From contig JAFQVU010000110.1 in the NCBI GenBank assembly GCA_017407885.1, positions 1 to 5,885 on the forward strand: DNA of 5,885 nucleotides. The letters are read 5' to 3'. The notes under the pieces were generated by a model. The model had not been told where the DNA came from. It ran no database searches and was given only the letters and a program-made list of their open reading frames with translations. Positions 1-5,091 of the stretch are shown here, one piece after another (positions within the stretch are counted from its first letter, which is position 1; each line of letters starts with the position of its first letter). Both the position numbers and the translations under genes were made by a program. The stretch comes from Clostridia bacterium (GTDB lineage Bacteria; Bacillota_A; Clostridia; Oscillospirales; CAG-272).

Positions 1-82
1 CCGATTTTTCGACAAATTTTTTGTGTACTTTTGTCAATGCCGTAATTTTATAAAACCAAGTAAAGTCACACGGCACTAAATA
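1..82. other. Left-edge non-coding sequence
   Basis: AT-rich bases beyond the 53-aa frame. They hold an inverted repeat TGCCGT (38-43) / ACGGCA (70-75) around a 26-base loop that contains the palindrome TTTTATAAAA (46-55), and a second one, GACAAA (11-16) / TTTGTC (30-35). On the minus strand TTGACA (37-32) resembles a -35, but no -10 follows at 17 bases. No gene and no clear terminator is seen. Confidence 0.4.
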
Positions 83-244
83 TCAAACGCCCTTTTTAAC
101 AAATGCATTTCCAAAGGGATTTTCTCTCACAACATCAATAATTATGCCACCCGAAGACTCATTATTTGCGTTCGGAGAAAGAAAAAGCACCTGAAGCTTA
201 AAAAGGTCAACCGGATATCTTGGATAGTTTTTTTCTGTATTCAT
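83..244 (-). CDS. Hypothetical small protein, 53 aa, downstream of comF
   Basis: A short reading frame runs from ATG (244-242) to TGA (85-83) and starts MNTEKNYPRYPVDLFKL. I do not recognise the family. Support for it being real: an AAAGGAG Shine-Dalgarno (261-255) lies 10 bases before the ATG, the frame is on the same strand as comF and begins only 46 bases after the comF stop, and it uses ordinary codons. It has no signal peptide, no cysteines and no clear membrane helix. The middle (about residues 30-50) contains a Ser-Ser-Gly-Gly turn followed by Ile-Ile-Ile-Asp-Val-Val, which could be a beta strand, then Arg-Glu-Asn-Pro-Phe-Gly. It could be a complete small protein or a remnant of a longer one. 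The ribosome binding site lies in an inverted repeat, so translation may be controlled. Function unknown. Confidence 0.55.
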   Translation of the reverse strand: MNTEKNYPRYPVDLFKLQVLFLSPNANNESSGGIIIDVVRENPFGNAFVKKGV

Positions 245-248
245 ACCC

Positions 249-275
249 TAACAGCTCCTTTCAAGGGGGCTGTTA
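249..275 (-). promoter_or_regulatory. Inverted repeat covering the ribosome binding site of the 53-aa frame
   Basis: On the minus strand TAACAGC (275-269) pairs with GCTGTTA (255-249), giving a 7-bp outer stem. An inner C-C-T/A-G-G pairing is possible across a small internal loop. The AAAGGAG Shine-Dalgarno (261-255) lies in the loop and 3' arm. The repeat is not followed by a T run on the minus strand, so it is a poor intrinsic terminator for comF. A translation-gating hairpin or an RNA-processing site is more likely. This is inferred from base pairing alone. Confidence 0.45.
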
Positions 276-290
276 TATTATATGCAGTTT

Positions 291-1103
291 TTAATAACTG
301 TGCATACCGATTCCGGAATTCTTAATTATATTAAAATTTTCTTCGATGTCTGCCTCTACTTCGTCAAACGGCGATTCGGTTGCCGCAAGTGCCGCCGCTA
401 TTACCTGCTCTGCTCCCGCCTCGGTGAGCAATTTTGCCGCTGCAGCAAACGATGCGCCCGAAGTTACAATGTCATCAATAAGTATGACCGTCTTACCTTC
501 AATAGCATATTTTTTCGATAACGTCATCGCGCGCATTGCATTTTGCCGTCTCTCGGATGTACTTAAATATTTTTGTTCAGCCGTGAAAAAGCGGCGCTTT
601 ATCAGTGCAAGCACAGGTATACCAATCTCACGCGAAAGAGCCTTAGCAACTCGCTCCATATGGTCAAATCCGTACTTGCGAACAGATGAACGACTTCGCG
701 GTATCCATGTTATCACTGCATCATCATGCTTTGCTCCGCCCGGAGCAATTATAGGTGCGGTACCTCGAAGCATATTTGCAAATTCCGCTCCGGCAAAAGC
801 TACAGCTCTGCGCTCTGCAATATCCTTCATACAAAGAATCAACGCATTTCCAACAAGCTTGCGCCTGCCGGGTATATACGTCAGCAAATACAGTACATTG
901 AGCGGCGGAGTTCCCGGCTCAATAGGCTCTACAACTCTTACCGGTTGACCGTAATTTTCTTTGCGGCACCGCATCTTTTCCATTTCCCACTTTGCAGCGC
1001 ATATCTCGCAGAATGGCGATTTCCACATATCGTAGTGTACCAGCTCATCGCAGGCAACGCATCTCGGCGGAAACAACAATTCCGAAATTTTAACTTTCAT
1101 CAT
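291..1103 (-). CDS. comF: ComF family protein (phosphoribosyltransferase fold, zinc-ribbon N terminus)
   Basis: This 270-aa protein belongs to the ComF/ComFC family, cytoplasmic proteins needed for natural transformation in several bacteria and also kept in many species not known to be competent. The N terminus has two CxxC pairs (Cys15/Cys18 and Cys32/Cys35), the expected zinc-binding ribbon. Residues 132-147 hold the family's Pro-Arg-Ser-Arg...Arg-Lys-Tyr-Gly-Phe-Asp segment, and about 174-190 hold the TAEQKYLSTSERRQNAM segment, matching the conserved Q..L....R..N pattern. The PRPP-binding signature VILIDDIVTSGAS is at 206-218 with both acidic residues intact. The start overlaps the end of recD2 by 14 bases (11 if the second ATG at 1100 is used). 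No strong Shine-Dalgarno is visible, so translation is probably coupled to recD2. It is slightly longer than the usual 220-245 aa. The enzymatic substrate, if any, is not known for the family. Confidence 0.92.
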   Translation of the reverse strand: MMKVKISELLFPPRCVACDELVHYDMWKSPFCEICAAKWEMEKMRCRKENYGQPVRVVEPIEPGTPPLNVLYLLTYIPGRRKLVGNALILCMKDIAERRAVAFAGAEFANMLRGTAPIIAPGGAKHDDAVITWIPRSRSSVRKYGFDHMERVAKALSREIGIPVLALIKRRFFTAEQKYLSTSERRQNAMRAMTLSKKYAIEGKTVILIDDIVTSGASFAAAAKLLTEAGAEQVIAAALAATESPFDEVEADIEENFNIIKNSGIGMHSY

Positions 1104-3312
1104 GGCGAAGCAATCCCGTATAACGCATTATCGGACGACTGTTTGATACCATCGTACTTACAACTCCCGCCTGACCGACAAGAATGACCATCTTCTGCGC
1201 ACGTGTTACGGCAGTATAAAGAAGATTGCGCGACAAAAGTTGTGGGGGACACGAAGCATAAACCGGCATTATCACAACCGGATACTCACTTCCCTGACTC
1301 TTGTGGACAGTTATAGCCCACGCATGGTCAAGCTCATCGAGCTTGGAAAAGTCATACGCCACCACGCGGTCATCGAAGTTTATTATCATCTGCTCCGCAG
1401 GCACATTGATAGTTTCTATTATGCCGATATCTCCGTTAAAAACACCGACACCTTCCTTTCCGTCGCGCTCCCATGTTAAATCATAATCGTTTTTTATCTG
1501 CATAACACGGTCACCCTCGCGGAAAATTGTGTCTCTCACCTGCTTTTCACGCTTATAATTATCTCGCGGATTCAACGCTTCCTGAAGCAGTTTGTTAAGA
1601 GATTCGGTACCCGCGATTCCCTTGCGCGATGGAGATATTACCTGTATTCCTTCGGCAATGTCATCCCCATAGGTACGCGGCAAGCGATTCTTCCAGAGGT
1701 CAACGACAGTCGCGGCGGTGTCCGTATCTCGTCCGCGCGATAGGAAGAAAAAGTCGTTGTCCTTTGCATTTAAGACCGGCTCTGTACCGTCATTTATTCT
1801 GTGCGCGTTAGTAATTATAAGGCTTTCACTTGCCTGACGGAATATCTCAGTAAGCTTAACGGTGGTGAATTTTTCGGATGCTATGATATCGTTAAGCACA
1901 TTGCCCGCGCCAACCGGCGGAAGCTGATCCGAGTCACCTATAAGCATGAGCCTTGCTCCCGGCTTGATTGCTTTGAGCAGTGAGTTCATCAGGTACATAT
2001 CAATCATCGAAGCCTCGTCGATTATTATGACATCCTCATCAAGCAAATCATTTTCATTGCGCTTGAATTTCGCATATTCTTCGTCCGAAAATTCCATTTC
2101 GAGAAGGCGGTGAATAGTCTTGGCTTCACACCGTGTAGCCTCGCTCATTCGTTTGGCGGCACGCCCCGTGGGAGCCGCGAGAGCAATGTCCATATCAAGG
2201 CTCTTGAAAACGCGGATAACTGCGCGGATAACGGTAGTTTTACCGGTTCCGGGGCCACCCGTTAGCACCATTATTCCGTTGTTGACGGCGGCACGAATTG
2301 CCGTATGCTGAAGAGCCGCATAATGCTTGTCCTCTTCAAGCTCGATACGCTGTATCAGCCGTTCAATATCGCCGACATCAAGGCGTGGACAGATACGGTC
2401 AATGAGGTCAAGTTTTTCCGTAATTTCGTGCTCGCAGCGATATGCCGATTTGTCAAAAACAGCATCAAGTTCTTCGATTTTTGTACGCACAAGACGCCTG
2501 TCCGCAATCATCGCTTCTATAGCCTCTGCGATGTGCGGCTCATCGACTGATAGGCGCTGTGCGGCGAGCGGTACAAGCCGCTCATATGGCAGAAATGCAT
2601 GTCCGCCTGAACGGGAAATTTCCGAAAGCACCCAGCGTATTCCGCTCTCTATGCGGTACTGACTCTCCGGTTCAACTCCCATTGATTTTGCAAGCTTATC
2701 GGCACGCTCGAAACCGATTCCCTGAAACTCGTCGCAAAGACGGTAGGGATTACTTTTAATAATATCAAGCGCGGCACCGCCCCACTTTTTATAAATGCGC
2801 ATACTCATTGACATCGAGAGGTATTCACGGCAGAACATCATAAGCGTGCGCACACCGAACTGTTCACGGAAATTTTCCGATATATCGTGTGCCTTTGAAG
2901 GTGTAATCCCCGATATTTTTGAAAGCCACTCCGGATGATTTTCTATAACGTCAAGCGTGTCCTCGCCGTACATATCTACAAGCTTTTGGGCAGTCTTTGG
3001 ACCTATGCCTTTTACCGCACGGCTTGAAAGATAACGAAGTATTTCATTTTCGGTTGCCGGTAGCTGTTTTTCATAATATGCGACACTGAACTGACGTCCG
3101 TAATTCTTATGGTGAGTCCATTCGCCGACAAGCTTCATCTTGTCTCCGACAACGGTTCCCGGAAGGATGCCGCAGGCGGTTATTATATCATCATCCGCCT
3201 CACTAGACATATCGAACACAGTGTAGCCGTTGTCGGTGTTTGTATATATTATTGATTCAACGGTTCCCTCGATGACCTCAAGCATCTTCCCGTCCGTGTG
3301 CGTGTTCTGCAT
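1090..3312 (-). CDS. recD2: ATP-dependent RecD2-like 5'-3' DNA helicase (SF1B)
   Basis: A 740-aa helicase of the RecD2/YrrC family, which acts in DNA repair and replication-fork maintenance in bacteria lacking RecBCD partners. Numbering from ATG 3312: an N-terminal OB-like region (about 10-83); helix-hairpin-helix type segments around VKGIGPKTA (100-108), ISGI (133-136) and QGIGFERA (197-204); Walker A GGPGTGKTT (352-360); motif Ia APTGRAAKRM (380-389); Walker B IIDEAS (430-435); motif III GDSDQLPPVGAG (459-470); motif IV TEIFRQ (488-493); an SH3-like insert with VFNGDIG; motif V VHKSQGSEY (669-677); motif VI LYTAVTRA (698-705). All catalytic motifs are intact. The frame is open upstream to 3354. 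I chose 3312 because AAGGA (3328-3324) lies 11 bases before it. ATG 3285 is an alternative (731 aa) that would overlap the upstream stop by only 8 bases. The gene overlaps its neighbours at both ends, suggesting one coupled transcript. Confidence 0.96.
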   Translation of the reverse strand: MQNTHTDGKMLEVIEGTVESIIYTNTDNGYTVFDMSSEADDDIITACGILPGTVVGDKMKLVGEWTHHKNYGRQFSVAYYEKQLPATENEILRYLSSRAVKGIGPKTAQKLVDMYGEDTLDVIENHPEWLSKISGITPSKAHDISENFREQFGVRTLMMFCREYLSMSMSMRIYKKWGGAALDIIKSNPYRLCDEFQGIGFERADKLAKSMGVEPESQYRIESGIRWVLSEISRSGGHAFLPYERLVPLAAQRLSVDEPHIAEAIEAMIADRRLVRTKIEELDAVFDKSAYRCEHEITEKLDLIDRICPRLDVGDIERLIQRIELEEDKHYAALQHTAIRAAVNNGIMVLTGGPGTGKTTVIRAVIRVFKSLDMDIALAAPTGRAAKRMSEATRCEAKTIHRLLEMEFSDEEYAKFKRNENDLLDEDVIIIDEASMIDMYLMNSLLKAIKPGARLMLIGDSDQLPPVGAGNVLNDIIASEKFTTVKLTEIFRQASESLIITNAHRINDGTEPVLNAKDNDFFFLSRGRDTDTAATVVDLWKNRLPRTYGDDIAEGIQVISPSRKGIAGTESLNKLLQEALNPRDNYKREKQVRDTIFREGDRVMQIKNDYDLTWERDGKEGVGVFNGDIGIIETINVPAEQMIINFDDRVVAYDFSKLDELDHAWAITVHKSQGSEYPVVIMPVYASCPPQLLSRNLLYTAVTRAQKMVILVGQAGVVSTMVSNSRPIMRYTGLLRHDES

Positions 3313-3622
3313 CGTCGTCCGCTTCCTTATAATTAATGTATCCGAAGACCTCACCGAAGCGAGCGGTCTCGGGGTTATTTTTAATTATATCATTATTTGT
3401 TAAAATAATCAACCGTTCGGGAGAAATTTTCTTTTCGAGCCGCAGATATTTGGCATAAGCTGTGACATCTGCGCTCGGAAGCTCATTGTCAACAAAAATC
3501 GCGGGACGTAAAAGTCGGCGTACACTCGGCGGATAAAGCAGACGAAGGCGCAGCATATCAAGCATCGTATATATCCCGAACACCGCCATAACTGCCGCAA
3601 AAATCTCAAGAATTTCAAGCAT
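3278..3622 (-). CDS. Hypothetical single-pass membrane protein, 114 aa
   Basis: First gene of the leftward unit. I do not recognise a named family. Residues about 4-24 form a hydrophobic helix (LEIFAAVMAVFGIYTMLDML), followed by a basic stretch rich in Arg (25-39, RLRLLYPPSVRRLLR). By the positive-inside rule this places the C-terminal part in the cytoplasm. Residues 41-80 read as strand-helix-strand (AIFVDNE, then a Tyr/Lys-rich helix, then RLIILTNND), like half of a small alpha/beta domain. The tail is acidic and His-containing (DDDAEHAHGREDA) and is probably disordered. The start at ATG 3622 is preferred because AAAGGA (3639-3634) is 11 bases upstream; the in-frame GTG at 3631 is only 2 bases from that site. 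The 3' end overlaps recD2 by 35 bases (or 8, depending on the recD2 start), which supports it being a real, coupled gene. Confidence 0.75.
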   Translation of the reverse strand: MLEILEIFAAVMAVFGIYTMLDMLRLRLLYPPSVRRLLRPAIFVDNELPSADVTAYAKYLRLEKKISPERLIILTNNDIIKNNPETARFGEVFGYINYKEADDDAEHAHGREDA

Positions 3623-3682
3623 CAATCTCACCGTCCTTTGTTAATAATGTATGCAGCCGGAAGAAATGCGGTGATTAAATAA

Positions 3683-3708
3683 CTTCGTGTTCTGCATGAC
3701 AGCCGAAG
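3683..3708. repeat. Imperfect inverted repeat near the leftward transcript start
   Basis: CTTCG (3683-3687) pairs with CGAAG (3704-3708), and TGT (3688-3690) pairs with ACA (3699-3701) across a two-base bulge, leaving an 8-base loop. If the minus-strand TATAAT at 3719-3714 is used, this hairpin would sit at the very 5' end of the leftward mRNA, where it could stabilise it. It could also be a protein-binding site. It is short and may be chance. Confidence 0.3.
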
Positions 3709-3713
3709 ATTTC

Positions 3714-3719
3714 ATTATA
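3714..3719 (-). promoter_or_regulatory. Possible -10 element for the leftward unit
   Basis: A perfect TATAAT is on the minus strand about 90 bases before the first leftward gene. The best -35-like hexamer, TTGACG (3738-3733), is only 13 bases away, too close for a standard sigma-70/SigA promoter. No good hexamer is at 17 bases. The call therefore rests on the -10 and its position only. Confidence 0.3.
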
Positions 3720-3798
3720 TAACAGTATAAGTCGTCAATTTTACGATAATAATAACCACATTAAAGCACAATTTGTATATTCGGGAGATTTTAAGCAA

Positions 3799-3852
3799 AA
3801 AAATATTTTTCGGGAACTCCCACTTGACTTTTGACAAGTATTGTGTTATAAT
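3799..3852 (+). promoter_or_regulatory. Strong SigA-type promoter of rpsL with UP-like element
   Basis: The -35 TTGACT (3824-3829) and -10 TATAAT (3847-3852) are separated by exactly 17 bases, and TG at 3844-3845 makes an extended -10 (TGTTATAAT). Upstream, AAAAATATTTT (3799-3809) matches the distal UP-element pattern AAAWWTWTTTT about where the RNA polymerase alpha C-terminal domain would bind (roughly -60 to -50). The predicted start of transcription is near 3859. A second TTGACA (3831-3836) is only 10 bases from the -10 and cannot serve as its -35. The strength fits a ribosomal protein operon. Confidence 0.88.
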
Positions 3853-3857
3853 TTATT

Positions 3858-3913
3858 TTGTCTTGATATGTTTTGCGGCGAAACGATATCTGCAAAGATA
3901 TCGGTCAAGGCGA
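3858..3913 (+). promoter_or_regulatory. Structured 5' leader of the rpsL mRNA
   Basis: An inner perfect stem CGATATC (3884-3890) / GATATCG (3897-3903) closes a 6-base loop TGCAAA. An outer stem TTGTCTTGA (3858-3866) / TCAAGGCGA (3905-3913) has 9 pairs including two G-U wobbles. The two stems are separated by one base on the right and 17 bases on the left, so the RNA would be a hairpin with a large asymmetric internal bulge that begins almost exactly at the predicted transcript start. There is no following T run, so it is not a terminator. It could be an autogenous ribosomal-protein leader or an mRNA-stabilising 5' structure. I know no named family that matches it. Confidence 0.5.
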
Positions 3914-3946
3914 ACAAATTCTATTATTTTCAAAAGGAGGTGCGAT

Positions 3947-4360
3947 ATGCCAACCTTTAATCAGCTCGTCAAGCAGGGTCGCGCAGAGAAGGTATATAAG
4001 TCCAAGTCGCCTGTACTTCAGCACGGCTTCAACACTCTTACCGATTCCGCAACCGACGCAAGCTCTCCTCAGAAAAGAGGCGTATGCACAAAGGTCACCA
4101 CGACCACCCCGAAGAAGCCTAACTCGGCACTCCGTAAGATTGCCCGTGTAAGACTTACCAACGGACTCGAGGCGACTGTTTACATTCCGGGTATCGGACA
4201 CAACCTGCAGGAGCACTCCGTAGTGCTTATCCGCGGCGGACGTGTACGTGACCTCCCCGGTGTGCGTTACCACATCATTCGCGGTACGCTCGATACACAG
4301 GGCGTTGCAAACCGCAACCAGAGCCGTTCCAAGTACGGCGCAAAGAGACCGAAGAAATAA
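3947..4360 (+). CDS. rpsL: 30S ribosomal protein S12
   Basis: This 137-aa protein is the decoding-centre ribosomal protein S12. It has the expected start [22 protein letters not shown] (41-50), [11 protein letters not shown] (54-64), [17 protein letters not shown] (84-100) and DLPGVRYH (102-109), and a basic end ([11 protein letters not shown]). It is 13 residues longer than E. coli S12 because of an insert around residues 27-40, as in other Firmicutes. The start is fixed by a perfect Shine-Dalgarno AAAGGAGGTG (3933-3942) six bases before ATG. Lys56, equivalent to E. coli Lys43 (counting the initiator Met), is kept. Residue 101, equivalent to Lys88, is Arg (CGT, 4247-4249), a change that gives streptomycin resistance in E. 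coli and Mycobacterium. It is the first gene of the str operon here, with its own promoter. Confidence 0.99.
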   Translation: MPTFNQLVKQGRAEKVYKSKSPVLQHGFNTLTDSATDASSPQKRGVCTKVTTTTPKKPNSALRKIARVRLTNGLEATVYIPGIGHNLQEHSVVLIRGGRVRDLPGVRYHIIRGTLDTQGVANRNQSRSKYGAKRPKK

Positions 4361-4375
4361 TCTTCGTTCTGTTTT
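4350..4375 (+). terminator. Weak terminator-like hairpin at the rpsL stop codon
   Basis: CGAAGA (4350-4355) and TCTTCG (4361-4366) form a perfect 6-bp stem around a 5-base loop containing the TAA stop, followed by the T-rich run TTCTGTTTT (4367-4375). The stem has only three G-C pairs and the T run is interrupted, so at best it terminates partially. It would lower rpsG-fusA transcription relative to rpsL or protect the rpsL mRNA 3' end. It may also be chance. Confidence 0.3.
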
Positions 4376-4587
4376 ATGAGTCTCCCCTGCTCTTTCAGAG
4401 GAAAACTAACAAGGTATAGAATATCCTTTTTAGCTTGACGTTTAAAAGAAAATAATCGGGATTTGTTTACTGTGTCCGCAAACAGAGTGCACGGTCTCCG
4501 AAACGGTTCTTTAGTATCAAGCATTAACGGGAGAATACTTTCGAGTACCTATGATATCATTATTTTATATGAAGGAGGGAAGTTACA
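4361..4587 (+). other. Long rpsL-rpsG intergenic spacer with possible RNA structure
   Basis: The 227-base spacer has no credible gene. Visible elements are TTTGTTT (4462-4468) pairing with AAACAGA (4480-4486, one G-U), TCTCC (4495-4499) pairing with GGAGA (4530-4534), TACT-TTCG-AGTA (a small UUCG-loop hairpin around 4536-4547), a perfect 10-base palindrome ATGATATCAT (4551-4560), and the rpsG Shine-Dalgarno AAGGAGGG (4572-4579). In E. coli, S7 represses its own operon by binding the rpsL-rpsG spacer, so this region is the natural place for such control. I cannot match it to the E. coli site by eye. No convincing internal promoter is seen: TTGACG (4435-4440) lacks a suitably spaced -10. Confidence 0.5.
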
Positions 4588-5058
4588 ATGCCGAGAAGAG
4601 GTCAAATTTCCAAAAGAGACGTTTTACCGGATCCGTTGTACAATTCTAAGCTCGTAACAAAGCTTATCAACAACATTATGTATGATGGCAAGAAGGGTGT
4701 TGCACAGAAGATCGTTTACGATGCATTCGCAATCGTAGAGGCTAAGCTGGGCAAGAATCCCCTCGAAGCTTTCAATGAAGCCCTTGAAAACGTAATGCCT
4801 GTGCTTGAAGTTAAAGCTCGCCGTGTAGGCGGTTCGACTTACCAGGTGCCGATGGAGGTAAGAGCTGAAAGACGTCAGACTCTTGGTCTTCGTTGGATCG
4901 TTAACTATTCAAGATCTCGTGGTGAGAAGACAATGGCTGAGAAGCTTGCAAACGAAATCCTTGACGCCATCAACTCTATGGGCGGCGCCTTCAAGAAGAA
5001 GGAAGAAACCCACAGAATGGCAGAAGCAAACAAGGCGTTTGCACACTACAGATATTAA
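4588..5058 (+). CDS. rpsG: 30S ribosomal protein S7
   Basis: This 156-aa protein is S7, which binds the 3' major domain of 16S rRNA, starts assembly of the 30S head and touches the E-site tRNA and mRNA. The N-terminal [20 protein letters not shown] is the classic S7 opening. The [16 protein letters not shown] beta-hairpin (76-91) and [10 protein letters not shown] (95-104) follow, and the C terminus [14 protein letters not shown] is complete. The length equals the family norm. AAGGAGGG (4572-4579) lies nine bases before ATG. The spacer before it is unusually long (227 bases) while fusA begins only 33 bases after its stop, so rpsG and fusA are surely co-transcribed. No abnormal residues are noticed. 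Confidence 0.99.
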   Translation: MPRRGQISKRDVLPDPLYNSKLVTKLINNIMYDGKKGVAQKIVYDAFAIVEAKLGKNPLEAFNEALENVMPVLEVKARRVGGSTYQVPMEVRAERRQTLGLRWIVNYSRSRGEKTMAEKLANEILDAINSMGGAFKKKEETHRMAEANKAFAHYRY

Positions 5059-5091
5059 TCTTAACACTCAAAATCTTGAAAGGAGAACAAA

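Larger units (their letters stand above)
3632..3946. other. Divergent intergenic region between the leftward unit and rpsL
   Basis: These 315 bases contain no convincing gene. From left to right: the ribosome binding site of the small membrane protein (minus strand), an inverted repeat (3683-3708), a minus-strand TATAAT (3719-3714), an A/T-rich stretch, a direct repeat TTCGGGA (3780-3786 and 3809-3815), the strong rpsL promoter (3799-3852), a structured leader (3858-3913) and the rpsL Shine-Dalgarno (3933-3942). A 24-codon minus-strand frame from ATG 3715 lacks a ribosome binding site and overlaps the -10, so I do not call it. Confidence 0.8.

Noticed and set aside
346..948. 200-codon plus-strand open frame
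   Set aside because: It lies wholly antisense to comF, is rich in Ser/Ala in a pattern typical of a mirrored coding frame, and has no ribosome binding site. The comF protein has clear motifs.
3313..3354. recD2 start at the most upstream ATG (3354)
   Set aside because: It adds 14 residues not expected in the family and deepens the overlap with the upstream gene. ATG 3312 has AAGGA at a usable distance, and 3285 is a second option.
3686..3697. 12-base exact repeat of CGTGTTCTGCAT, also at 3301-3312 (the recD2 start region)
   Set aside because: About one 12-base match is expected by chance in a window of this size. There is no flanking similarity and no element-like structure.
3642..3715. 24-codon minus-strand frame beginning at ATG 3715
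   Set aside because: The ATG overlaps the putative -10, no Shine-Dalgarno precedes it, and the peptide is nondescript.
3773..3946. N-terminal extension of rpsL to an upstream ATG
   Set aside because: It would span the promoter, the predicted transcript start and the perfect Shine-Dalgarno. S12 begins with MPTFNQ at 3947.
4435..4456. TTGACG and AATAAT as an internal rpsG promoter
   Set aside because: The spacing is about 10 bases, far from the required 16-18, and at 17 bases the hexamer is GGGATT.
4267..4524. 85-codon minus-strand frame over the rpsL end and spacer
   Set aside because: It overlaps the end of rpsL and has no ribosome binding site or recognisable domain.
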